This document shows, piece after piece, positions 31,264-37,753 of a stretch of 37,835 nucleotides of DNA. Below the pieces are notes generated by a model, which worked only from the letters and a program-made list of their open reading frames with translations, did no database searches and was not told where the DNA came from. Each line of letters begins with the position of its first letter. Positions within the stretch are counted from its first letter, which is position 1. A program made the position numbers and the translations under genes. This stretch comes from a virus: IMG/VR virus record IMGVR_UViG_3300035564_000037, positions 1 through 37,835 of that record. One strand, given 5' to 3'.

Positions 31264-31484
31264 ACTATTGCATCATTTGTGGCAAGCCCTTAGACTATGA
31301 GCCGGTGATGTGCTGTAACGGTGACGAGTGCGGTTGCATGGGACTACCAGTAGAGCCGCCCGTTTGTAGTGACGCATGTTTCTCCGCTTGCATGGATTAC
31401 ATTGGGAAACCCTACGAGGAACGGCGGATATTGGCGGGCATCAAGAAGCACGCGCAGCCAGCCCGCGAAGGAGGGATGAGGTGA
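31260..31484 (+). CDS. Cysteine-rich zinc-ribbon-like small protein
   Basis: A 74-aa protein with CIIC at the N-terminus, then CC, CGC, and C-x3-C-x3-C further on, enough for one or two zinc sites. It starts at GTG 31260, overlapping the helicase stop, with GGAGG upstream. It ends with AQPAREGGMR, the same tail as the helicase because of the repeated junction element. Zinc binding is inferred from the cysteine spacing; function unknown. Confidence 0.75.
   Translation: MNYCIICGKPLDYEPVMCCNGDECGCMGLPVEPPVCSDACFSACMDYIGKPYEERRILAGIKKHAQPAREGGMR
31452..31484 (+). repeat. Gene-junction repeat, copy 2
   Basis: Identical to copy 1 except one G-to-A change near its 3-prime end. It again forms the last ten codons of one gene and the ribosome site and start overlap of the next. 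Confidence 0.85.
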
Positions 31485-32068
31485 GTGAGAAACTTTACTT
31501 GGGTGACTGCCTTGACTTCATGCGCACCCTTGCGCCGGGCAGCGTTGACGCGGTGGTGACAGACCCGCCGTACCTGGATGGGGATTTCTCTTACCTGCTT
31601 GATGAATTTCTACGCATCGGAAAACGGGTTGTGCTTACCCCTGGAAAACTCGAAAGTTTCAATTGGATACGTCGCAAAGCGCCGGCGTGGGAATATGTAT
31701 GGCGCGGAAGCTCTAAGTCTATGGGCGGCTCTGCCTGTATGCACATAGGGTTTGAGCCTATTCTTGCCTATCATATGCCCCTAATTCCATTGGGAAACGA
31801 CGTTTTAGATTACCCCGTTGGGCAGGCGGACCAGAAGAACGGCCATGTTTGGCCCAAACCCCTGAAACTGTTCAAGAAATTGGTTTACCACTGGACACGC
31901 GAGGGCGAGACCGTGTTTGACCCTTTTACAGGAAGTGGCACTACCGGACAAGCCTGTATTGACTTGGGCCGTAACTTCATCGGCTGTGAAATCGACCCCG
32001 GCTATTACGCCATAGCCGAGAAGCGCATCAAGGCCGCGCAACAGCAGCCACGATTGGCGGGGATATGA
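31481..32068 (+). CDS. DNA methyltransferase (N4/N6, beta-type order)
   Basis: A 195-aa AdoMet-dependent DNA amino-methyltransferase. GDCLDF at 8-13 is the acceptor-side strand, DPPY at 28-31 the catalytic motif and FDPFTGSGTT at 146-155 the AdoMet loop. DPPY before FxGxG is the beta-class order, as in many solitary phage methyltransferases. It starts at GTG 31481 (GTGA overlap); no earlier in-frame start has a ribosome site. There is no separate target-recognition domain. No nuclease gene adjoins it, so it is probably a solitary protective enzyme. Confidence 0.88.
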   Translation: MSEKLYLGDCLDFMRTLAPGSVDAVVTDPPYLDGDFSYLLDEFLRIGKRVVLTPGKLESFNWIRRKAPAWEYVWRGSSKSMGGSACMHIGFEPILAYHMPLIPLGNDVLDYPVGQADQKNGHVWPKPLKLFKKLVYHWTREGETVFDPFTGSGTTGQACIDLGRNFIGCEIDPGYYAIAEKRIKAAQQQPRLAGI

Positions 32069-32070
32069 CC

Positions 32071-32090
32071 GTGCAGCCAGCCCGCGAAGG
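32071..32090 (+). repeat. Gene-junction repeat, partial copy 3
   Basis: The 18-base core GCAGCCAGCCCGCGAAGG (32073-32090) matches copies 1 and 2 exactly. Here it is in the gap after the methyltransferase, followed by a different GGGAGGATGAG ribosome site for the next gene. So the element spreads as DNA or RNA, not as a conserved protein tail. Confidence 0.8.
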
Positions 32091-32104
32091 GCAGGGAGGA
32101 TGAG

Positions 32105-32302
32105 ATGATACGCGTCAAAGTTGATGTCCAGTGTGACAAATGCGGGGTGATCGAACACCGGGAGGATATGGCTGAGTACCGCATCAGTAGCATTATGAAC
32201 GATGCAATTGATGAGCTTGAATATGACGGCTGGAAGTTTACCCGTGATCGTAACTGGAAACTTGAAAAGGTGACCTGTGGCCACTGCGGAGGAAAACGAT
32301 GA
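32105..32302 (+). CDS. Zinc-ribbon small protein
   Basis: A 65-aa protein with two CxxC pairs, CDKC at 10-13 and CGHC at 58-61, bracketing a helical middle, as in zinc ribbons. GGGAGG lies upstream. It overlaps the next gene by 4 bp. Many phages encode such small ribbons beside replication genes; no specific role can be given. Confidence 0.75.
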   Translation: MIRVKVDVQCDKCGVIEHREDMAEYRISSIMNDAIDELEYDGWKFTRDRNWKLEKVTCGHCGGKR

Positions 32303-32475
32303 CCAACTGTGACAAATGCCGTGAACTTCGTGACGCGCTTGCCGATGCGCAACGGCTGCCAATGAGCGACCCGCAGCGGTATCACAAGATACAGGCGGCG
32401 AGTTATGCCTTCGTCCAGCATGACACGCGGGATCATGTACTGCATATTGCGACTGTTGTGGAGGTAAAGAGATGA
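32299..32475 (+). CDS. Small hypothetical protein with CxxC
   Basis: A 58-aa ORF in the tandem of small genes. It opens MTNCDKCRELRDAL with a single CxxC and continues as a helical chain with a HDTRDH segment. Start and stop overlap its neighbours by 4 bp (ATGA). Homology to the preceding CDKC protein is possible. Function unknown. Confidence 0.65.
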   Translation: MTNCDKCRELRDALADAQRLPMSDPQRYHKIQAASYAFVQHDTRDHVLHIATVVEVKR

Positions 32476-32585
32476 TAGCGACCCTAATTTGCGGCGGGGC
32501 GGTGGTGTTCGTGTTCACCGTGTTGCTAATCCTGGGCCTGTGCCGGGCGGCGGCTGACGCTGACGACCAAATGGGGCTGAGATGA
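32472..32585 (+). CDS. Small membrane protein
   Basis: A 37-aa ORF with one hydrophobic helix near the N-terminus (LICGGAVVFVFTVLLILGL) and an acidic tail. It overlaps both neighbours by 4 bp, in a run of translationally coupled small genes. Function unknown. Confidence 0.6.
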   Translation: MIATLICGGAVVFVFTVLLILGLCRAAADADDQMGLR

Positions 32586-32695
32586 GACGCTGGAACGGTG
32601 CGCAGATCAGGCTCCAGGTGTTCATGGCCGTCGCGCTGATAGCGGCCTGCGGGGCGATCATCGGCATGGCCCTGGCGATTGTGACGGCGAGGTGA
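32582..32695 (+). CDS. Small basic membrane protein
   Basis: A 37-aa ORF with a basic N-terminus (RRWNGAQIR) followed by a hydrophobic segment (VFMAVALIAACGAIIGMALA), so one membrane pass with the N-terminus inside. It overlaps the preceding small membrane gene by 4 bp. The pair could act together, but no evidence shows how. Confidence 0.6.
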   Translation: MRRWNGAQIRLQVFMAVALIAACGAIIGMALAIVTAR

Positions 32696-32702
32696 TGACA
32701 AC

Positions 32703-33317
32703 ATGAACTTCCATCCACGCGGCGAACTGTTCTGGCAGCCACTTCTCGCGGCGTTCGTCGCGGGGATGTTGTTTGCTGGACTAGGCTTTTCTATCCGAGA
32801 CAAGGATACGCCCAATGCGCCCTTGATCCTGGGTATGATCGCTGCTTGCGTCGTGTGGGTGTGGGTATACGCCGTCTGCCTGGACATTTACCGCAAGTCG
32901 TTTGCACCCGTTCCACCTGCCGCGCCTATCTATCATCCCAGCGAGGCGGACCTGGACACATTCGACCCTGATTGGATCGAGGTTCATTGTGTCGCCAGGC
33001 CGCAGGATACGCACATCATCCAGGGCTTACCCTGTAAGTACACTGTCCTAGTTTCCTATGCCATCGCCATACTCAATGGGGAGCGAACAACAGTCTACAA
33101 CGATTGGAAGGGCGAGGCTAATGGTTTCCCCAGCCAGGATGATTACAAGGCACTGATCGATTGGTTTATTGATAATCATTACGGAATAAAGGGGCATCGG
33201 GATAGTCTGGCTTTCAATGACTTTGGGATTGATTTATTAAATGATTTGGTCAATCCGCAATTCAAGCCCCCCTCACCCACCGAGACGGGGAAAATACGAG
33301 AAATACGTACCTACTGA
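32703..33317 (+). CDS. Two-pass membrane protein with cytoplasmic domain
   Basis: A 204-aa protein. Two hydrophobic helices (LLAAFVAGMLFAGLGF near 14-29 and LILGMIAACVVWVWVYAVCL near 41-60) form a hairpin, followed by a soluble domain of about 140 residues with a WKGEANGFPSQDDYKALIDWF segment. Third of three membrane genes in a row. Unlike a holin, most of its mass is soluble. No family recognised. (The quoted soluble segment starts near residue 135.). Confidence 0.7.
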   Translation: MNFHPRGELFWQPLLAAFVAGMLFAGLGFSIRDKDTPNAPLILGMIAACVVWVWVYAVCLDIYRKSFAPVPPAAPIYHPSEADLDTFDPDWIEVHCVARPQDTHIIQGLPCKYTVLVSYAIAILNGERTTVYNDWKGEANGFPSQDDYKALIDWFIDNHYGIKGHRDSLAFNDFGIDLLNDLVNPQFKPPSPTETGKIREIRTY

Positions 33318-33352
33318 AATATGACACACGTTGCGTCTAGAAGGGGTTAATC

Positions 33353-33703
33353 ATGGGTAAAAATTACGGCATACTCTCTCACCGATACGACCGCACCTCG
33401 ACCGAACCCGGAGAGGACTACGGCCAAGGCGACGGGCAGGACGTGACGCAGTTCTGCTACCAGACCAATAAGAACTGGCATGGCGCTGACTACCGCGAAA
33501 GGCACGCTGCCGAACTTGACGCGAAGTACCACCAGGACCATATCACCCACCCCACCGGCGACGTGTCCCCCGACTTTTGGGGCGGCAACGGCAAGGCCCA
33601 ACCCGCGCAGGCTGACCCCGGCGGCGTGACGCAAAGGACGGGCAGCGCTGACGCGCCGTACCCGATCAGCAATTGGCCGGTGAGGGTGGAGGTGAAGAAG
33701 TGA
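33353..33703 (+). CDS. Hydrophilic hypothetical protein
   Basis: A 116-aa protein very rich in Asp, Gly, Gln, His and Tyr and poor in hydrophobic residues, so probably partly disordered. AAGGGGT precedes its ATG. The C-terminus overlaps the next start (GTGA). No family recognised; the codons are GC-rich compared with the next gene. Confidence 0.65.
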   Translation: MGKNYGILSHRYDRTSTEPGEDYGQGDGQDVTQFCYQTNKNWHGADYRERHAAELDAKYHQDHITHPTGDVSPDFWGGNGKAQPAQADPGGVTQRTGSADAPYPISNWPVRVEVKK

Positions 33704-33990
33704 TTATCGAATTTGCGATCCTTGACCAAACTATCGACTGGCGCAAAGAATACCGATCGCGCCACCTTATTTTGAAATCTAAAGCGTTATGCGCCGACGG
33801 GTTTCAAGTTTATCCCGTTGGAGATAGGCTGGTCAAAATGTCATGGGATGAAATAAGCGCCCAGTCGGTTGAATGGCAAGCCGCCGAAAGGGTTAGGTTT
33901 ACGAACCTTCCGCAATTTCCAGTCAAGGTCACGCTACTGCTTTTGGTATTTGCGTTTTTTTTGATGGTGGTGTTTTATGCCACCCGTTAG
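33700..33990 (+). CDS. Tail-anchored membrane protein
   Basis: A 96-aa protein starting at GTG 33700. The first 75 residues are soluble and the C-terminus is one hydrophobic helix (VTLLLLVFAFFLMVVFY) followed by a short polar end, a tail-anchored layout. GGAGGTGAAGAA lies upstream. Function unknown; several membrane proteins cluster in this part of the genome. Confidence 0.65.
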   Translation: MIIEFAILDQTIDWRKEYRSRHLILKSKALCADGFQVYPVGDRLVKMSWDEISAQSVEWQAAERVRFTNLPQFPVKVTLLLLVFAFFLMVVFYATR

Positions 33991-34017
33991 CGCGCAACGC
34001 ACAGGGGGCGGTGAGCA

Positions 34018-34212
34018 ATGTTCACGCTGGGTGACAATGTTCACAACATGGTGCGCCACGATGCCCCAGAATGGCGAAATTCGGGCGGTTTATGCCGTGA
34101 AATTTCAACGCTACAAAAATGCGCGGTAGGTAGGATGTCAAACTTGTCCTGGGGCTTCCTGGGGCACTACAGCAAATTGGATAAGGGGAGTGTGATATGG
34201 ACCAAATTTTGA
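34018..34212 (+). CDS. Possible small hypothetical protein
   Basis: A 64-aa ORF filling the 34018-34196 gap, with AGGGGGCGGTGAG before its ATG. The sequence (MFTLGDNVHNMVRHD...) has several Trp and Cys but no recognisable pattern, and it overlaps the next gene by 16 bp. Coding is uncertain; the stretch may instead be non-coding. Confidence 0.4.
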   Translation: MFTLGDNVHNMVRHDAPEWRNSGGLCREISTLQKCAVGRMSNLSWGFLGHYSKLDKGSVIWTKF

Positions 34213-34397
34213 TCGATCAGCATGAACGGGCGCTACAAAAGCCCATGCGGGTGTACGCGGCAAAGACCCAGGATGAGGCGGTTGATTGCGCGGTAAAACG
34301 CTACCACGAGGAGGGCTGGCCCCTGCCCGATGCCTGCTATGTCATCAAGCGGCGCATCTGCGTGGAAGTCTACATGCCCGTCACCAAGCACCCATGA
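34197..34397 (+). CDS. Small hypothetical protein
   Basis: A 66-aa alpha/beta protein (RVYAAKTQDEAVDCAVKRYH, then YVIKRRICVEVYMPV) with AAGGGGAG before its ATG. The strand-helix-strand pattern looks like a small folded domain. It overlaps the next ATG (ATGA). Function unknown. Confidence 0.65.
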   Translation: MDQILIDQHERALQKPMRVYAAKTQDEAVDCAVKRYHEEGWPLPDACYVIKRRICVEVYMPVTKHP

Positions 34398-34648
34398 TTA
34401 CCAGGGCCTTTCGCGTGGGGAGATTGGTCATCACCGCGCAGTTCTGCGGATATGGCGTTCTGTTGTGGGATATGTGGACCAGTGAATGCGAGTGCTACCA
34501 CCTGTTGCCAGAACTTGAAAAGAACAACGCTGCGGCAGTTGAGCCAATGCGCAATGCAGCCCCTTTGTGGTACGGGCATAAACAGGGTTGCCGTGTATGT
34601 AGGATCATTCAGATAGAGATTTGCGAACCGCAAACGGGAATGTTATGA
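34394..34648 (+). CDS. Small hypothetical protein with cysteine pairs
   Basis: An 84-aa protein starting at ATG 34394. Cys-x-Cys (CECYH) in the middle and C-x2-C (CRVC) near the end could bind a metal. The stop overlaps the RusA start (TTATGA). The translation-coupled position makes it real, but its role is unknown. Confidence 0.65.
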   Translation: MITRAFRVGRLVITAQFCGYGVLLWDMWTSECECYHLLPELEKNNAAAVEPMRNAAPLWYGHKQGCRVCRIIQIEICEPQTGML

Positions 34649-34992
34649 CCATCACGATCAGCCTGCCCTTCCCAAGACCTGAATTATCCCCAAACGCTCG
34701 ACTTCATTGGGCCAAGAAATCTAAGGCTGTCAAACTCGCCAGGGCTGAGGCGTATTACGTGACACGGACTGAATATTGCGCCTGCCCCCAGCCTGAGCGG
34801 GTTGCGGTGACGCTGTACTTCTACCCGCCCAACAAAAGGCACGTGGACCTGGACAACTTACAGGCCAGGATGAAAAGCGCACTGGATGGAATTTGTGACG
34901 CGCTAGGGTGGAACGACCACTGCATCAAGCAAGTGACCAGCTCACTACTTGACCCGATCACCAATGGCGGTGTTGATATTATCATCGAGTGA
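34645..34992 (+). CDS. rusA: RusA-family Holliday junction resolvase
   Basis: A 115-aa endonuclease that resolves four-way junctions in concatemeric phage DNA before packaging. It starts ISLPFPRPELSPNARLHW, the family beginning, and carries the signature VDLDNLQARMKSALDGICDALGWNDH near 72-97, with acidic residues and a lysine at the positions that bind metal and DNA in RusA. The ATG at 34645 overlaps the preceding stop; a TTG at 34621 is less likely. (The signature is 26 residues; key positions are the Asp pair at its start, the Lys in its middle and the Asp near its end.). Confidence 0.9.
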   Translation: MTITISLPFPRPELSPNARLHWAKKSKAVKLARAEAYYVTRTEYCACPQPERVAVTLYFYPPNKRHVDLDNLQARMKSALDGICDALGWNDHCIKQVTSSLLDPITNGGVDIIIE

Positions 34993-34997
34993 ATGAT

Positions 34998-35022
34998 ATT
35001 GCTGTAAGTGCTACAATGGTAT
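34998..35022 (+). promoter_or_regulatory. Promoter-like motif before the holin-like cluster (site B)
   Basis: ATTGCTGTAAGTGC then TACAATGGTAT, closely matching the motif before the scaffold gene (5833-5860). It is followed by AGGAG and the ATG at 35039. The -10-like TACAAT (35012-35017) has no good -35 at 17 bp. The two matching sites precede late functions, so a common phage-specific control is possible. Confidence 0.45.
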
Positions 35023-35038
35023 AGGAGTACATACTACT

Positions 35039-35209
35039 ATGCTAGTTACAATTCTCATTCTCGTGCTTGTGTTCTGCTTGATCTGGTATCTCATCTCCAT
35101 CATCCCGTTGCCGCCTCCAATCGCTGCCGCCCGTTGGGTGTTCTACGCGATACTCATCATCGTCGCGATTATCGTGCTGCTGGGCTATGCCGGGATCAAA
35201 CTGCCGTAA
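35039..35209 (+). CDS. Small two-pass membrane protein (Thivi_2564-like, holin candidate)
   Basis: A 56-aa protein with two hydrophobic helices (VTILILVLVFCLIWYLISII and FYAILIIVAIIVLLGYAGI) joined by a Pro-rich turn (PLPPPIAAARW). This form matches a widespread phage family (Thivi_2564-like) usually found by lysis genes. It has AGGAG upstream and follows the promoter-like motif. A holin role is plausible but unproven. Confidence 0.7.
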   Translation: MLVTILILVLVFCLIWYLISIIPLPPPIAAARWVFYAILIIVAIIVLLGYAGIKLP

Positions 35210-35218
35210 GGGGGAACT

Positions 35219-35482
35219 ATGTTTCAAGCTAAAAAGACCAGTAAAACGCTATGGTTCAACGTTATCTCCATCGTCGTACTGACTATCCCTGTCATCCTCA
35301 CGGCGCTCAAAACGATTGAGCCGGGCTGGGCGCTACTCGCTGACTCCATTGGCGGGATGATCGTGGGTATCGGCAACATCGTCATTCGCACACTGTGGAC
35401 CACCCAGCCGCTTGACACTGCCGCGAACCGGGCGAAGTTTGCGGAGCCGTCCGGCGAGTTCCCAGGCACGCCGCAGCCGTGA
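35219..35482 (+). CDS. Holin-like membrane protein
   Basis: An 87-aa protein with a short basic N-terminus (QAKKTSKT), two hydrophobic segments (LWFNVISIVVLTIPVILTAL and ALLADSIGGMIVGIGNIVI) and a polar tail. The layout fits small phage holins, which make the membrane holes through which the endolysin passes. The 8 bases before it contain GGGGGA. The muramidase is encoded 15 kb away. The next gene starts at an overlapping GTG. Confidence 0.65.
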   Translation: MFQAKKTSKTLWFNVISIVVLTIPVILTALKTIEPGWALLADSIGGMIVGIGNIVIRTLWTTQPLDTAANRAKFAEPSGEFPGTPQP

Positions 35483-35805
35483 CAGCACAGGATACAGCCA
35501 GGGCCATAAGCATCCTGGGTTATTTGATACTGATGCTCTATGCGTTCAAGGTCGTAACCACCTGTGAACAAAAGCTAAATTATTTGGGGTGGGTGTTCCT
35601 GGCGTTTCACGGGCTGATATTCTACGCCGTCATTGCCATAGATGGATATGACAACATTTATGACTTTGGCCTGTTCGGTTATCACGGCGCTGTGTTTTAT
35701 AACTTCTGGTCAACTGCATTACGGGTTCATTCGCTGGTTGTTGCGATACTGACCCTGGCAACTATTTATAGGACATCGCGGGGGAAACTAAAGAATGGAT
35801 GCTAA
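35479..35805 (+). CDS. Multi-pass membrane protein of the lysis-like cluster
   Basis: A 108-aa protein starting at GTG 35479. Three hydrophobic segments (AISILGYLILMLYAFKVV, YLGWVFLAFHGLIFYAVIAI and VHSLVVAILTLATIY) suggest three passes. It shares no motif with known lysis proteins. The position between two holin-like genes suggests a function in lysis timing or membrane perturbation. Confidence 0.6.
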   Translation: MTAQDTARAISILGYLILMLYAFKVVTTCEQKLNYLGWVFLAFHGLIFYAVIAIDGYDNIYDFGLFGYHGAVFYNFWSTALRVHSLVVAILTLATIYRTSRGKLKNGC

Positions 35806-36163
35806 CATAGCGGCCATCATCATCGGGGTGATTGCTTCCCTTCCTGGCGTTGTTGCGTTGTATATTCAGTGGCGCAAGGACAAGCACAAAGAACCCCAAG
35901 AAGATGTCAACGAAGGGCTTACTGCGTCTCGTGACGCGGCCTCCACGGTGATTACCTATTCCGGTGAACTGCGTAATGTGCGCATCGAGCTAAGTGAAGT
36001 GCGCGCCGAAGTTTTCAAGTTAACTGCTGAGCGTCAGGCCGACAAGATGCTGATTGCAGAATGGCAATATGGAATTGAGCGCCTAATTGCACAACTGGTG
36101 AGCATGGACATTACCCCAGTATGGCGACCCAGGCCCAAAGACGCAGGAAAGGCGGCGGGTTGA
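35795..36163 (+). CDS. Membrane-anchored coiled-coil protein (holin or spanin-like)
   Basis: A 122-aa protein with one N-terminal hydrophobic segment (IAAIIIGVIASLPGVVALYI) then a long charged coiled coil (about 55-100, with RNVRIELSEVRAEVFKL). Such anchor-plus-coil proteins occur beside phage lysis genes. It overlaps the preceding gene by 11 bp and the following methyltransferase by up to 43 bp. Role is inferred only from layout and position. Confidence 0.65.
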   Translation: MDANIAAIIIGVIASLPGVVALYIQWRKDKHKEPQEDVNEGLTASRDAASTVITYSGELRNVRIELSEVRAEVFKLTAERQADKMLIAEWQYGIERLIAQLVSMDITPVWRPRPKDAGKAAG

Positions 36164-37404
36164 GCGAGATCACCTGGACACTGCAAACCGTTGACGTTGC
36201 CAGTCTCACGGACTATTTCAAAAACCCGCGCAGTCTGTCAAAGGAACAGTTTGCACAACTCAAAACCAGCCTTGACAAGTTTGGCATGATCGACAAGCCG
36301 ATCATCAATCTTGACGCGGCGCACACCGTCATCGGCGGTCACCAGCGCCTTCACGTTATCCGGTCAGAAGGTATCAAGCAGGTTGAAGCCTGGATACCCT
36401 CGCGTGAACTGGACGGGCGTGAGGTTGAGGAATTGAATATCAGGCTCAACAAGAACACCGGCGCATGGGACTTCGATGTGCTGGCGAATGCCTGGGATGT
36501 GCCTGACCTGCTGGAATGGGGGTTTAGCGAGAAAGAATTACAACTCGGCGGTTTTGACCTTGACCAGCCCGAAGGCGAAGACCCAGGCGCACAAATTGAC
36601 AAGGCTGAGGAACTGCGCGTTAAGTGGGGCGTGGAGTCGGGCCAGTTGTGGAAGCTGGGCGAGCATAGGCTGATATGCGGCGACTGCACGGACAGAGCGG
36701 TGGTTGACCAAGTTATGCAAGGCGACAAAGCGGAGATGGTCTGGACAGACCCGCCCTATGGTGTGGCGGTTGGTGACAAGAACAAATACCTGAACGCGAT
36801 TGCTCCGAGCAATCGCGTAGAAGAGAACCTAGTGAACGATACCCTGGATGAACCAGGACTTATCAAGATGTTGTGCAAGTCTTTTGATTTAGCTATCGAG
36901 CATTGCACCGCCGGGGCCGCGTGGTATGTAGCGGCCCCGCCGGGGCCGCTACATGTGGTGTTCGGGCAGGTTCTCAAGGACCGGGGAATATGGCGTCAGA
37001 CAATTCAGTGGGTAAAAAACAACTCGACATTCTCCCCGATGGGCGTTTGCTATCACTGGCAGGCCGAACCCATCTTCTTCGGGTGGTTGCCCAGCGCTGG
37101 ACATCGTTGGTATGGAGGAAGAACCCAAACAACCGTTTGGAATATTGACCGACCGATGAAGTCACCAGAACACCCAACCATGAAGCCCGTTGAGTTGGTG
37201 GTAAGGGCTGTGCAAAACTCATCGAAACAAGGCGAGGTAGTTTACGAACCTTTTAGTGGATCGGGTACAACAATATGCGCCTGCGAACAACTTGGTAGAC
37301 TAGCCCGCGCCGTGGAAATCTCGCCCGCCTATTGCGCCGTGACAATCCAGCGCTGGGTTGACATGACGCAAGGCACGCCGGAATTGATGGATACAACGCA
37401 ATAA
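36121..37404 (+). CDS. ParB-like / DNA amino-methyltransferase fusion
   Basis: A 427-aa fusion. Residues about 20-130 are a ParB-type domain with VIGGHQRLHVIR and LNIRLNKNTGAW. From about 180 comes an N4/N6 methyltransferase with HRLICGDCTD (near 181-190), catalytic DPPYG at 210-214 and EPFSGSGTT at 376-384. It probably methylates DNA just before packaging, being next to the terminase genes. The ATG at 36121 overlaps the upstream gene by 43 bp. A TTG at 36160 with AGGAAAGG upstream and a TTGA overlap is an equally good start that would drop 13 residues. No cognate nuclease is adjacent. Confidence 0.9.
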   Translation: MATQAQRRRKGGGLSEITWTLQTVDVASLTDYFKNPRSLSKEQFAQLKTSLDKFGMIDKPIINLDAAHTVIGGHQRLHVIRSEGIKQVEAWIPSRELDGREVEELNIRLNKNTGAWDFDVLANAWDVPDLLEWGFSEKELQLGGFDLDQPEGEDPGAQIDKAEELRVKWGVESGQLWKLGEHRLICGDCTDRAVVDQVMQGDKAEMVWTDPPYGVAVGDKNKYLNAIAPSNRVEENLVNDTLDEPGLIKMLCKSFDLAIEHCTAGAAWYVAAPPGPLHVVFGQVLKDRGIWRQTIQWVKNNSTFSPMGVCYHWQAEPIFFGWLPSAGHRWYGGRTQTTVWNIDRPMKSPEHPTMKPVELVVRAVQNSSKQGEVVYEPFSGSGTTICACEQLGRLARAVEISPAYCAVTIQRWVDMTQGTPELMDTTQ

Positions 37405-37408
37405 CAAC

Positions 37409-37753
37409 ATGAGCAAAGAAGGCGGAGTGACTGGCAAAGGGTTCGTCAAAGGCGACAAGCGCATCAACAGGCTTGGTCGCCCTAAGAGCTTTGACCAGTT
37501 GCGCAAGCTGGCGCAGTCTATTGCCAATGAGGTTGTCGAGACGAAGCAGGGCGAGAAGATTACCGTTGTCGATGCGATCATGCGAACCTGGGCGCAGTCG
37601 AAAGACCCGCGATTGGTGCAGGCGTTCGTGGCGTATGCGTATGGCAAGCCGCCGGATAATGTTGAGGTTAGCGGGCCAAACGGTGGACCGATTGAAACAA
37701 AGGATATAACGGATGTCGTTGCAAAGCTCCTTCCTGACACTCCCCAGGACTGA
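37409..37753 (+). CDS. Small terminase subunit candidate (DUF5681-like)
   Basis: A 114-aa protein just before the large terminase. The GFVKGDKRINRLGRPKSFDQLRKL beginning is the usual DUF5681 pattern (a basic arm), followed by helices (TVVDAIMRTWAQSKDPRLVQA) and a YAYGKPPDNVEVSG end. Small proteins of this family occupy the small terminase slot and are thought to recognise the packaging site. It overlaps the large terminase start by 41 bp. Not a typical HTH TerS, so the role stays a candidate. (Quoted patterns are in parts; both lie within residues 10-75.). Confidence 0.7.
   Translation: MSKEGGVTGKGFVKGDKRINRLGRPKSFDQLRKLAQSIANEVVETKQGEKITVVDAIMRTWAQSKDPRLVQAFVAYAYGKPPDNVEVSGPNGGPIETKDITDVVAKLLPDTPQD

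Noticed and set aside
31805-32887. Long antisense ORF of 360 aa
   Set aside because: It runs across six convincing plus-strand genes with tight overlaps and has no recognisable pattern.
23270-34044. Shared words GACAATGTTCACA at about 23.27 and 34.03 kb and the repeated CAATGTTCAC near 34.02 kb
   Set aside because: Matches of this length are expected by chance several times in a genome of this size.
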